Assembly (NCBI GenBank): GCA_033002965.1 | Contig: JAURVB010003208.1 | Span: 124,001 to 188,000 of the forward strand | Reading direction: 5' to 3' | Length of the DNA: 64,000 bases | DNA from: Piper betle | Lineage: Eukaryota > Streptophyta > Magnoliopsida > Piperales > Piperaceae | Part shown: positions 10,698-22,598 of the stretch, one piece after another | Layout: every line of letters starts with the position of its first letter | How positions within the stretch are numbered: position 1 is the first letter of the stretch | Made by a program: the position numbers and the translations under genes | Notes under the pieces: generated by a model | Databases searched by the model: none | Told to the model about the DNA's origin: nothing | What the model saw: only the letters and a program-made list of their open reading frames with translations

Positions 10698-12926
10698 TAT
10701 AATACCCCAAATCTAGTGCACCTAAGAATTGGATCAGAAGTATTATGATCGAATCGATTCACATCTAAATTGATTAATATACATGACTCAAATAAGAAAC
10801 AGACCAAATCAACCCTTTTAGCATTTCAAGAAAGGAACGCCACTAAATGTACAACCAACACACAACATGAAAGGATAATTGGATGTGTTCAACATCCAAA
10901 CAAAAGCTACGTGCAATGACATAATATGAGAATACTCACCACACAACAAGAACAAAAATATAAACAGATAAAATATAGGAATAATTATATCAAAATAACT
11001 ACTGAAACTGAAGTCTTGATATCTCATCGAGAAATCTGATATTATGTCTAAACTGCTCATTTAAAATTGGTGAGGGCGTATATACAATATATAAAATAAA
11101 TACATGAATGCATATCACTATAGACACAAAAATGAAATAAAACAATGGCACGTTGAGCAAAATGTGTGTAACAACTATTTGTCTTTTCACCAAAGCTGAC
11201 CCAACACACAGGAAGACAAGACCTATATGTATAATAGGAAAAATGTCAATAACAAGGGTCACTGGTCCCGAAAAAATAGCTAATAAAACTAGAAAGTATA
11301 AACTGACTTCCACGAGGAAGGAAACCAAATATCTAACTCCATGGAAGCACTTAAAGGATATCTATTGAAGAGCCATCAAGCTGTAGACTAGATATCATTC
11401 CAAATTGAACTAATGGTGTGCCACTCTTGGCAAATGCCTCTCTCGGTAATAACTTATCCCACTCTCAAAAAAGCATATATCCTAAGTCTTATCCATACCT
11501 CCATATATAACTCTTGGCCCAGAGCACATGGGCAGAGTACTCACAATCAGTTGCTTTTAGTACCCTCTACTACCATAATTCTAGTCATGCGCTATAAACA
11601 AGAGTACCCATCTATTCCACACCTTTTCGGGTGTGAGGAAGTTCAAGACTTAGAGATGTGAAGATCCCTCGGGAATGGAATAACCCTCTCACTAATCCAG
11701 AACCCACTGTAACCTACATATGAACTCACTTACGGTATATGTAAGGTCAAGTTTGCCAACTCTCGGCTCACTAAAAACTCAATAAAAACTATACATATGG
11801 CTAGAAATGAGATCATATAAGTAGGCCCGAAGACAATGTGAGGTGGAGTTAAGTTTCAAAATAATATAAAGGATCTCATCCTCGATGGTTATTCATCACG
11901 GAAGTAAAATACATCTACATGACCCGTGCTAAGTAAGGTCCGATAAAATAGCCACTTAACATGTCTTACGAGGTTAAAATCAAACCACGATAGAAAAGTG
12001 ATAAAGCTAGGAAAAGTCCTAATGAAAATAAGGTCAAAGCTAGTAAAATCGACAGCGTGCTTAGACTTTGAAACCTACATCAAAACCCACTCCTAAGCAA
12101 AAATCTAATAACTCTATATGATGTATGGTCGTGGTGTTTGCTTACATCAACAATTACATCACAACAAAAGGCAATGCAAAACATTACAACCAATAAATAC
12201 TCGTCATGCAAAATAAGACATAAGCAAGCAATAAACAATAAAATACAAATTAAACAATCAAATATATAGGAGAACCATAAATAAAAAATAATAGGTGCAC
12301 GAGTAAACATCAAGAAAAATAATAAATAATAAATAACAAATTAAACACTTATGAAAATAAATAAAGAATTAAATAATGGGTAGTAAATAAATATATAAAT
12401 AATAGATAAATAAATAAACTCATCAATATATAAATGAATAATAAATACATAAAAATAAAAAATACTATTTATGAATAAAAATAATAATATAAATAATACT
12501 AAATAAATATGTAACTAAACACGAGTAAATATTAGCACATACACAAGGAAGTAATAAATAAATATTATAAATAAATAATTAATAAACAATTAATCACAAA
12601 TAATAATGATATCATCATCAAATATATGAATATATAATAAAAAATAAATAATAACATTTAAGTAAACACAACATCAATAATAATAAATAATCATACAAGA
12701 AAGCAGCACTCATGACAAATATGTAAATAACAAGAAATAAATAATAATAATAATAACAATAAATAAATAAATGCACTCATAACACTAAAATATACTAAAT
12801 TATAAGAATATGTATCTAAACTAATATAAGCAGTCTAGAAATATCAGAAATGGTAGAAAAATAGATGAAAACGTCCGTTGTGTCAGACGGGTTGGTCCGA
12901 GTTGACTTGGTCCAAGTCAACAAATT
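10698..12926 (-). mobile_element. truncated LTR P1 (family P)
   Basis: On the plus strand its end reads TATAATACCCCAAATC. The blocks at 11170-11270 (a TCACTGGTCCCGAAAAAATA-like stretch) and 11640-11900 (CCTCGGGAATGGAATAAC, CTCATCCTCGATGGTTA) match P2, P3 and P4 in order. It runs into 700 bp of A- and T-only-like DNA and is cut off where P2 begins. No coding potential was seen. Confidence 0.55.
12290..12780. repeat. low-complexity AAATAA-rich tract
   Basis: Nearly 500 bp consist of degenerate AATAAATAA-type units with few C or G bases. It occupies the middle of LTR P1. Confidence 0.75.
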
Positions 12927-12931
12927 AGGTT

Positions 12932-15277
12932 TGTAACACCCCAGATCTAGTTCACGCTCGACAACCGAACTGGAATGTTACTTGTCTCGGTTAGGTCGGC
13001 TAACCCGAACCCAACTCTTACGGATCTATTCTCTGCGTTTCAAGATAGAAGACGTCAATCGCATGTTGATAAATGCACGGAACCCGAACATGCTACTATA
13101 TGGAAGACATGACAACCAATTTACATACCAAAATAATTTTGATAAAAATCGATAAAATTATATACATCATGTAAAATTGTATACTTCAATATACGTTCAT
13201 TACATTATATTTTTACATAAAAATTTAATTCGATCAGATCAGAGCATTCTTGACATTTGGGTCTCAACCCACCTGTTCATTCTATTCACATTTCCACTTT
13301 TATCATTCAACTTGCACACTAATATCTGTTTCAAATCATATATTACTATCCATTTCTATTTACCACAATCTTCATCATAGTATTTCATTGTTCATAATAA
13401 CAACACAATTAAAACAGTCAAAGTGAACATTCGATTGGTGTGTTTGCATGTGTGCAAGAGACATTACTGCTCCTCCGTCTAGGCTAGCTCATCCTACTCA
13501 TGATCATCACCTACATATATTATAAAAGACATCAGTAACGAGTGTTACTGGTCCAAAAATATAACTAATATCAAATTGGCTATGAGAGCAAACTCTCATA
13601 TGAAGGAAAACATTCATATACTTCTCATGTACTCTTGGAAGGGCACATACTGAGGAGCCACTAGGCTACAGACCCAGTAGCATCCTTAAGTGACTACTCT
13701 GCTATTGTTGATGCCTCTCTCGGCATTTTCTCATTTCATTTTTTGGTCCCTCGGGACTACTAATATGTCCTAAGCCCTCTCCTTACCTCCATAATTCTCT
13801 TGGCCTTGAGCATGTAGACTGAGTACTCTCAGGCAATCGTCTTTAGTACCCTTTGAACCATAAATCTTTACACGCCTTGTACAAAACAGTACCCGTAAAC
13901 CTCTATATTCTTGGGGTTTGAGGAACTCAAACGCAGAGTCGTCAGGATCCCTCGGGATTGGAACAACTCCTTCACTAATCCAAAGCCCGCTTTGACTAGC
14001 ATGTGCCCCTGCTTATTGTATGTAGGAGTCGGTTTTCACATCTCTTGTTTCACTAAAAATTCGATAAAACTATATATAGGTCTGAGAAGGAATTTATATA
14101 ATAGGCCCAAAGGCAAATTGTGGTGGATCTTGTTTTCGAAAACATACTAGAGGGATCTCATCCTCGAGAGTTAGTAATCCGGAAAATTGGTTGATTAAAT
14201 GGCCTAGGTTAAGTGGCATCAGATAAAACACCATTTAACTCGTCCTACAAGTAATAAAATAGAGCGTAAAACAGGAAACGAGTCCTAAACGGACCTGGTA
14301 GAAGCTCTAATCGTGTCCATGCGTGTAGGCGGTGTGCTTCTACTCTATACCTATACATCAAGACAAAATACTAATGCCTAGTATAATGCATAAATGCTAT
14401 ACTCCTCATCAATCCATACAAGGCAACATCTATTTACGTGCATTTAAATTCAAACACTAATTCACTATTATCATACATTAACATGCATTTAAATTTAAAC
14501 CAACACCTACTTATAATCACACCATTTGCATCATAAAATAATTCATTATCAAATAAAATTGGATAAAATTCTATATCTAATCGTTAGTCACACAGCGACG
14601 GCGACGAGGTTGTGGCTGGCTCAAGTGAGGCTCGTGGGGGAGAAGGAAGAGAGAAAAGGAGAAGGGAGTTGGGTGAGGAGGATGGTGGCGGCTGGATAGT
14701 AACGGCGTAGGAGGTTTGGAATAAATAGGTGTTGGGGGGGAAATGAATGGTCGGGACAAAGGTGAGGAGTCACCTCATAAGGTGTTGGGGGAAGAAATGA
14801 ATGGTCGGGAGAAAAACGAGTGGTCGTCCTGTAATAAAACTTGACTCGACTCCAACTCAAGTCAAAAATAATACTAACTCGTAATAATTCTAAAACAAAT
14901 CTAGAAAAATAGGCAAAAATCTCATAAAACATAACATACATCACAACATTACAATGACATTCTCTATAACTAATAACCCAACCAAACTACCCGTAAAAGC
15001 GTCATAATGCATTATTTGACCTAAAAATAATTCTACGACTTAATTAAAATAAATAAAGCAAAATCTGGAGTAATCTCGTATATTCTAATAACTCTTTCTG
15101 CTGTTGTCTTACTGAACGTTATCATCATATACTTGGGTACACATGACACTCGTGGCTCATAACACAAGACTAGCCTTGGCTTAGGCACGCGTGTTCCAAA
15201 TTGACCTGATTGAAAACAATGATTGAACCGACTTGTTCATAGATATAAAACCATGACTCTGAGTCACAGATTTTACT
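12932..15277 (-). mobile_element. solo LTR P2 (family P)
   Basis: The plus-strand edges are TGTAACACCCCAGATC at 12932 and GATTTTACT at 15277. On its own strand it starts (A)GTAAAATCTGTGACTC and ends GGGGTGTTACA. The 5-bp flanks are AGGTT (12927-12931) and TGGTT (15278-15282), 4 of 5 matching, which supports a solo LTR. Landmarks are the GTTACTGGTCC block (about 13540), CTCGGGATTGGAACAAC (about 13952), CTCATCCTCGAG (about 14157), a GC-rich segment (14577-14820) and TAATAAAACTTGACTCGAC just after it. It is arranged head-to-head with P3. Confidence 0.65.
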
Positions 15278-15304
15278 TGGTTGTGCTAAGTTGACTAGGA
15301 AACT
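15278..15304. other. 27-bp spacer of the P2/P3 palindrome
   Basis: It separates two divergently oriented LTRs that both begin GTAAAAYCTGTGACTC reading outward. The arms are homologous for more than 2 kb. Confidence 0.6.
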
Positions 15305-18052
15305 TGTAAAACCTGTGACTCAAGTTAGGGTTTTATACTCGCGATCTGATCGGTTCAATCGTCGGTCCAAGTCGAGTCAGTTTCATAACATCGTGCACTG
15401 TGCCGAGGCCGAGCCGTGTGTTATGAGCCAAGAGGGTCAAGAGTACCTGAGTGTATGATGATAATGCCAATAACAAAGCAGGAAAATGAGTTATCCGAAT
15501 ATACTGATAGTATGCCAGATTTGTTTTATTTATTTCATGCAATAGACCGTAGAAATTAGAATTATGTCCTTTATCGTGTTAGGATGTGTTAGATATGACT
15601 TTTGGGCCGGTTGGTAGTTTTAGAACATGTTATTTTATTTTATTGAGTATATTTGATTTTACGGTATTTTATCATATTTATGTAAGGTTTTTAGAATTTA
15701 ATTATTATTATTGCCTTGAATAGGGAGCTAGTCAAATTTTATTTACAAAAATGCCCATGACCTATTGTTTTCTTCTTCTTTGGGGTTTCCTCCTCCAAAC
15801 GCCGCTGCCCGACTCTTTCATTCTCTTGATTTGCCGGCGATAGCCTTCACGCCGCCGACCACCACCACCTCGGCGACCCCCTCGCCATCGACTCCGCCTC
15901 ATCCCCGGCCCCTTCTTCCTCCCTTCTCTTCCTCCTTTTCTCCTTGTTTTTGAACACGGTCACCACGGCCACTGCCTTGTAGGCGTTGCTGCCGGCCACC
16001 AACACTGGGAATGACCTCTGGAGACCCTCCATATCTCTTCCCTCGTCATTCCCGACCATTCCTACCTGATGACGACGACATGCACAACAACCACGAGTAA
16101 GTCAAAGTCACCGCTTGCATGCACCGTCGTCGGTGACTAGCACATTTGCTGGACAGTCACGCACCGCCCGGGCCACACAATCCCTCCTCCCTAGCCAATC
16201 CTAACCTTCCCTAGCCCTGAGCCCCTATACCTAGCTGACACCACATATGCCCCTCCCCCCCTTAGCCAGCCATAACCATTGTCGCTGCCGGCCAGTGCAA
16301 CTCATACCATATCGAGCTACCTCTTCCTCTCCCAATGTCGCCCATGGGACAGCAACCATAGCCGACGTCTCTCTCCTCACCGCACCAGCAATTGCAGCCG
16401 TCACCGTCATTGACGTATTCGCCGCATTGCCGAGTTAGTTATAAATATTTAATTTTTTTTATGATTGACCATCATTAGCATCTGCATCATTTTGGTAGTA
16501 TTCATAGATTTGATTGTGTACTAATTTTAGGGTTTTGAAATTTATGTGGTTATAATTATGAAAATTACTTGATCAGTTAATTACAAATTCGTGCTTGTCG
16601 ATATTGCTTTTACTTAATGTTAGATAATTAGATTCATGAATCTAGTTCTAATGATTAAATTGTTATGATTGAGTATTAGCTAGATTATCAAAAATTATGA
16701 CCTTTATTTAGTTAATTGATATATTTAAATTACATATTAACAAATTTTTGATATTGATCACATGATCACCTAGGAATATAGATTTAAATGACATGATTAT
16801 TAGGATTTGTTGGATTGATCAGAATATGCATAATTTTCCTATTTTTATTTGAATTATCCATCATATGGGTGTACATGGGCTTTAAAAAGTAGTCATGTTT
16901 ATCTAAGTTTGGTGTATGAGCTTGCCACATAGTTGTGATACCCCGTTTGGAGCTTTTACAAGATCCGTTTAGGACTCGTATTCTTAATTCTTGATCTATT
17001 CTACTGTTGCTTTGAATTGTATGTTGCAGGACATGTTAAATATTGATTTATCGGAGCCCACTTAACATGAGCCACTTTAGCGAACTGGTTTCCATAATTA
17101 ATAACCCTCGAGGATGAGTTCCGTCGAGTCTGATTTTGAAAACAAGATCCACCGTAAGTTGCCTTTGGGCCTAAAATATTACATCCCTTCCCAGGCCTAT
17201 ATATGATTTTATATAGTTTTCAGTGAGATGTGAGATGGTAAAACTTACTTGCACATACCATGAGCAGGTGCACATGCCAGTCACAACAGGCTCTGGATTA
17301 GTGAGAGAGCTGTTTTATTCTCAAGGGATCGTGACAACCCGCGTTTTGAGTTCCTCACACCCAAAGAAACATGGGGTTTTTGGATACTATCTAGTATAGC
17401 ACACTTCCAAATATATGGTAAAAAGGGCACTACTAAAGGCAACTGCCTGAGAGTACTTGGCCTTTGTGCTCAAGGACAGGAGAAGTATGAAGGATTGGAG
17501 AGGGTTTAAAATCTAATGGTTGTCTTGAGGGACGAAAAGAAAATGAGAAAATGTCGAGAGAGGCATTAGATTGTCAGTTCGGGGTGCCATCCAAACTATA
17601 GCTCGATGGCTCTTCAATAGTTACCCTTATGAGAGTTCTGGTGATGTATATGCATGTTTTCTTTTCATGAGAGTTAGCTCCCATAGACAGTTTATTATTA
17701 GTTATTCTTTTGGACCAGTGACAACTATTGCTAACAGTTTTCTTTTATATATGTAGGTGAACATCAGACACAACAAGATATGTCAGACTTGACGAATGAA
17801 CAGTGACATCCTTGTACGCACACATGCCAGGTGATAGGACACTTATTTGTGATGTTGGTGAATATGTAGAACTTTTGATAAGTATTTTGATGATGTTAAG
17901 TGCATGGTTGACTTATTTTGTGAAAGGGAAATCTTGAAGTTAGCAAACTTTTGACTATATGAGAATGTGAATGGTAGGTGGGTCAAGACCCAAGCAGAGA
18001 CTATGATAATGACAGAATGTGATGTTGTGATATCTCTCATTACTTCTCTTTG

Positions 18053-18059
18053 ATATATA

Positions 18060-18096
<37 letters not shown>
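18053..18096. repeat. TA microsatellite flanking the foldback element (left)
   Basis: A TATATTTATATA-type start leads into uninterrupted TA units. A nearly identical tract flanks the other side of the element. Confidence 0.85.
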
Positions 18097-18098
<2 letters not shown>

Positions 18099-18100
18099 AG

Positions 18101-20105
18101 TCTACTGTGCCTGCATCAAATACAGCGCACAGCAGCATTTTTGATTATGGGCCGTTGGATGAAAATCCAACGGCCCACAATCAAAATTCTTACCCAACCC
18201 ACCCCTCCCCCCTCTCCCGTTTTTCACCCCCCTGCCTATTTCTCCGCCGTCGCCCCAGCCCCGACCGCCGGTCGCCACCGCCCCCGCCCCCGACCTTCCC
18301 CGCCGGTCGCCCCCGCCCTCCCGCAGTCGCGGTCGCCTCCGCCCCAGCCCCCCGGCCCTGCTCGCAGCCGCCGGCCCACCCCCCGCCCCGCCCCCAGCTG
18401 CTGCCGGCCCCGCCCCCGTCCCCCACCGCTCGCAGCCGCCGCCCCACCCTCGCGATCCACTCACCCGCCCCGCCGCGGCAGTCCCCCCCACCCCCCCCCC
18501 CCACCCCCGGTGTTCCCCACCACCTCCCCGCCCCCGCTCACAGCCATTAACCCACCTTTCGCAATCGCCCCAACCTCCCCCACCACCGCCCCCCCCCCTG
18601 CGGGCGCCCGCCGGCGGTGGGGTGGCACAGTAAAACAGAGGGCGGGGGGGAAGAAACAGGGGAGGGTAGTAGCGTAATAAAAACTTTATTCGGTCACGAC
18701 TCGAGTCAAGTTTTTATTACGAAATAAATTTAAAAAAATAAAATAATTTCATAATAAAAACTTGACTCGGCTTGATTCGAGTCAATATTATGAATTAAAT
18801 TTTAAAAATAAAAAAATAATTTTGTAATAAAAATTTGACTCTATCTCGACTCGATCTCGAATCTTGTAATAAAAATTTGACTCGCTCCCGACTCAAGTCA
18901 ATATTACGAAATAAATTTTTTAAAAAAATATTTTTTTAAAAAAACTTGACTCCTCCCAACTCAAGTCAATAATACAAAATAAGTTTTTTAAAAAATAAAA
19001 TATTTTTTTAAGGAAAACTTGACTCGCTCCCGACCCGAGTCAATATGACAAATTAAATTTTAAAAAATAAAATAATTTTAAAATAAAAACTTGACTCTCT
19101 CCCGACTCAAGACAAGTTTTTATTACGAAACATTGACTCTAGTCTGGAGCGATTAATGTTTTTATTACGAAATTATTTTATTTTTTGTAAAAAATACATG
19201 ACTCAATCACACACGGGATCGACTTAAGTTTTTTTATGAAATTATTTTATTTTTTAAAAAACTTATTTTGTAAAAAAACTTGACTCGATTCTGTGCGGGA
19301 TCAATTCATGTTTTTTTTACAAAATTATTTTATTTTTAAAAAATAATCGTGACTCGATCACGCGCAGGATCGCCTAAAGTTTTTTTTACGAAATATTTTA
19401 TTTTTTAAAAATATTTTGTAATAAAAACTTGACTTGATCACGCGTGGGATCGACTTAAGTTTTTATTACGAAATTATTTTATTTTTTTAAAAAAATTATT
19501 TAGTAATAAAAACTTGACTCGAGTCGGGATCGAGTCAAATTTTTATTACGAAACTACCCTCCCCTGTTTCTCCCCATCTCTTTTTGCCGTGCAACCCCGC
19601 CGCCGGCAGCCCGCTGTAGCCGCCTCGCCCGCGGGGGGGAGGGGGGGGGTTTGGGGGATCGGTGAGGCGGCGGCGGTGGGGTGGTGGTGGGGAACGTGGC
19701 GGGTGGGGGAGGGGGGGGATCACCGAGGCTGTCGAGGGCAGAACAGGTGGGGGGATCGCCAGGGTGGGGCGGCGGAGGACGACGCGGGGGCGGGGAGAAA
19801 CGGGCGGCGGGGAGGGAGGGGGGAAAACAAGGCGGTTGGGGGCGGGGGAGAAACAGGGCGGCGGCGGCGGCTGTGAGTGGGGACCTATTGGGGGAGTGGC
19901 GGGAAAGCCGGGGGGGGGGCGGCGGCTGCCGGCGGTGGCGGGGAAAGCATCGTCGAGGGGAGCGGCAGGAGATGGAAAACATTGAAAATATGGGGGGGGG
20001 GGGGTTAAAAACAGGGTGAAAGGTGTGGGTGATGGTGGACCGTTGGATTTCAATCCAACGGTCTACTACACCGCATATGCGCTGCATTTTCATGCAGCGC
20101 AATTG
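18101..20105. mobile_element. foldback-type element with paired hairpins at both ends
   Basis: The two ends are inverted copies of each other over about 80 bp. Each carries a perfect hairpin: GGGCCGTTGGAT/GAAA/ATCCAACGGCCC on the left (18149-18176), and GACCGTTGGATT/AATCCAACGGTC on the right (20038-20063). Each also has an outer stem; the right one is perfect at 20079-20100 (GCGCTGCAT, loop, ATGCAGCGC) and the left is decayed at 18110-18130. Inside them are a C-rich arm (18190-18600) and an opposing G-rich arm (19570-19990). The centre (18680-19560) repeats a TTGACTCGA...GAGTCAAGTTTTTATTACG motif. There is no transposase. Proline-rich and glycine-rich frames in the arms are composition artefacts. 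Confidence 0.65.
18680..19560. repeat. degenerate repeats of a TTGACTCG/TTTTTATTACGAAAT unit
   Basis: At least eight copies alternate the motif TAATAAAAACTTGACTCG, a short GC-rich linker, GAGTCAAGTTTTTATTACGA and a run of A and T (spacing roughly 60-100 bp). The units are themselves short palindromes. The same motif occurs singly in the P and L1 LTRs. Confidence 0.7.
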
Positions 20106-20115
20106 AGCAAATTTA

Positions 20116-20149
<34 letters not shown>
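20106..20149. repeat. TA microsatellite flanking the foldback element (right)
   Basis: TTTATATTTATATATATA... mirrors the left flank, consistent with target duplication within a TA-rich site. Confidence 0.8.
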
Positions 20150-20152
<3 letters not shown>

Positions 20153-20469
20153 TGTAATATAATGATCGACAGGATGGTTTCCTTGTTACACTTTTAGAGG
20201 AAACTCTATCATTTATTATAGGATTTTTTATATAATATTTAAATTGATTGGTCTATGATTTTTTTTATATATATTATTACCATCCATGAGCGTCCTGCTA
20301 CATTGTACATTTCATACATTCATTGTAATATGTTTTTCATCTTTTGACGCTTAGAGTAGGTCACTTTTATTTAACTTTGGGTTGACCAAATTACTTGAAT
20401 TGAGAATCAGTTTGGTCTCCCGTAACATTTACAATTAGGTTCATAGAAAACCGGATTTACGATTTTACA

Positions 20470-22430
20470 GGGTTAGCTAGGTCGGATGAGTCACATATAG
20501 GTAGACACTAGTGCAAACAAGCAACTACACAAACTTAGGCAAGCCGGATGCGGACTGGCTTGTGGACATGAGCAGGGTAAGGTGGGCAAACAGAGTTCAA
20601 ACGGGCCGGTAGTACCCACTACTAGAAAGTGGCAATGACAAGTAGGCAGGGGTCAATGATAGTTAGGATCAAAAGAGGAGGCATGGAGGATGATGATGGT
20701 GGTGGTGGTCGACAAGGTCCGGCCAGTAGCTGGTCGAAAAATGGCCAGAAAGTGAGGATACTTATAATTACATACTAGATATGTATGTTTGCAATAACCA
20801 TTGGGAAATAAATAGGAGATTAGTTATAAGATCTGTCACAATTTGACAATAAAATGAAATATTTTCATGTATAAGGAATTATAAATAGATACAAAGTGAA
20901 AATCTCGCCAAATGAGTCGCCTCAGCCTCATGAATCACTGCAGTCGGATGAGTCTCCAAACTAGTTGTTAACGCTTGAGCCTGACTATCTGAGCCCATGG
21001 CCGACAATGAGAGAGTGGCCAGAGAACAAAGGTGTTTCCTATTGTCTTTGATCGTTGCTGAGGCAGTCATTGGGGCCAGTGACTGTGAGGTTGTACCCAA
21101 GGCTAGCAACTGTGAGCTGTCAATGCAACAACGTGGTTCCCGCCCGTGATAAGAAATGTGTTGGAGGAGTTGAAGGCAGCAACTTAATACATGAAGAGCA
21201 GACTACAACACTCAATCAAATAGTTAGATCCCAATAATCCATACGGCCTTATAAAGACCGCAAAAATCGAACTAAGATAGAAGAAAAGATTTAAACAAAT
21301 TAAGTACAAAAGACAAGAAAAGGATAGCCACAACTAAATAATCATGTACAGTACAAGTGACTAATCACAAGCAAGTAGGCACAAATAATATATAAACAAG
21401 AAGTCATTCAATATATGTGCAAAGAAATAATAATTAATATGAACCCAATTAATTTGTGATGTGTTGTGAGGCACAACAAATCCGGTTCAAAGTTGCTACT
21501 TGTTTTGGTGAGAAAGTTTAAATAATACAAGTACCAAATAGGCTTTCGAACTTGCGCATACTTAACTTCTAATCGCGACAAAATCATGGTTAAGGAAGTT
21601 AAATAAGTGTTCAAACAAGTGTATAAACAAGTATAAGCACACACAAAGGGGGAGTAAAGAGACGACACAATCAATTTTTGAAAAGTTTCCTAACCTGGTA
21701 TGTCCTCTTTTTAACATATTAAGTCCTTTAGTTGGATAGGTAGTTGAAGTTTCGTTATAACAACCAACTTGTATAACTTACAAGTTACAACGAGACCTCC
21801 TTTACAAACACTAAGTACCAAGTAGTAAATGTCTTGACGTGCTGGGTGTCTGGGGGATGACTAACTCTGCTTTGTCACATGTGGCCAATTTTTTTCCTAA
21901 GTGGTGAATGACATGGGTATTTTTGTCCATTTACGTCCTTTTTGCCCCAATTCTCTAAAAAGTTGCCTTGAAGCTCCAAAGCGATGATTTTGGAGCTCCG
22001 ATGTGAAAAGAACATTCCATTATCTGGTCTCTCGCCATCGCATGATTCCAACAAGTTATGTTGATCATCACTACCATGAATTAATACATTTTATTATAAA
22101 AAAGGGAGATAAAAATTGTGCTTTGATGAAAACAATGGAGATTTATCCAATGAAAATATTAAAAAAATTAAAATGTTAAACAAACTATCATGAGCTATCT
22201 CCTCGTTTAAATAGATTCCATCTAATTTAAAATAAAAGTTTATATATTTAAGATATCCTAACATTATTTATTATAGTCTAATGTTTAGTCTAATGTTCAC
22301 AAATAAACATCTACGTATAAAATTACTATATAATACAACGTTTTGCCTAATTTTCCATCAACCAGACAAATAAAAGCCAATTTTCATATGCTTTGTCTTT
22401 TCCTTTATAAACAAGCAAGTATGAACCTGG
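20470..22430. other. unclassified DNA
   Basis: No LTR, protein domain or RNA gene was recognised. A short GGTGGTGGT stretch lies near 20697. The last few hundred bases are AT-rich and lead into the ANK2 promoter. Confidence 0.35.
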
Positions 22431-22598
22431 CCCACAATTTTTGTTCTTTTATCAAATCAAAACACACGAAAACGCTTTCGAAAATTAGCTGTGTAAAGCA
22501 ATAACTTACCAAAAAATCACCATAATATGTACCAAGCGTCCGGGACGAAGCAATTTGGGAAGTAAGAAAAAGAAGAAAAAAGAGGTCCAAGTCCTAAT
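22431..22598 (+). promoter_or_regulatory. distal half of the ANK2 promoter, cut off by the TRIM1 array
   Basis: It aligns with the ANK1 upstream region: TATCAAATCA, TAGCTGTGTAAAGCAATAAC, the CCATAATATG TATA-like site near 22520, and GACGAAGCAATTTGGGAAG near 22543. The homology stops at the array and resumes after it. The promoter was therefore duplicated with the gene before the array arrived. Confidence 0.6.

Larger units (their letters stand above)
15305..20469 (+). mobile_element. LTR P3 (family P), split by a 2-kb foldback insertion
   Basis: It starts TGTAAAACCTGTGACTC and follows P2's reverse complement: the GC-rich segment at 15765-16440, the CCCTCGAGGATGAGTTCC block near 17107, and the TTTGGACCAGTGAC block near 17709. 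At about 18055 it enters TA repeats and the foldback element. Its terminal part resumes at about 20330 (GACGCTTAGAGTAGGTC, then CGTAACATTTAC) and ends GATTTTACA at 20469. That end matches the end of P4, so the LTR continues across the insertion. No matching TSD was found at its outer ends. Confidence 0.55.

Noticed and set aside
18050..18677. Proline-rich and glycine-rich open frames (also 19514-20102)
   Set aside because: They result from C-rich and G-rich arms of the foldback element and occur in several overlapping frames on both strands.
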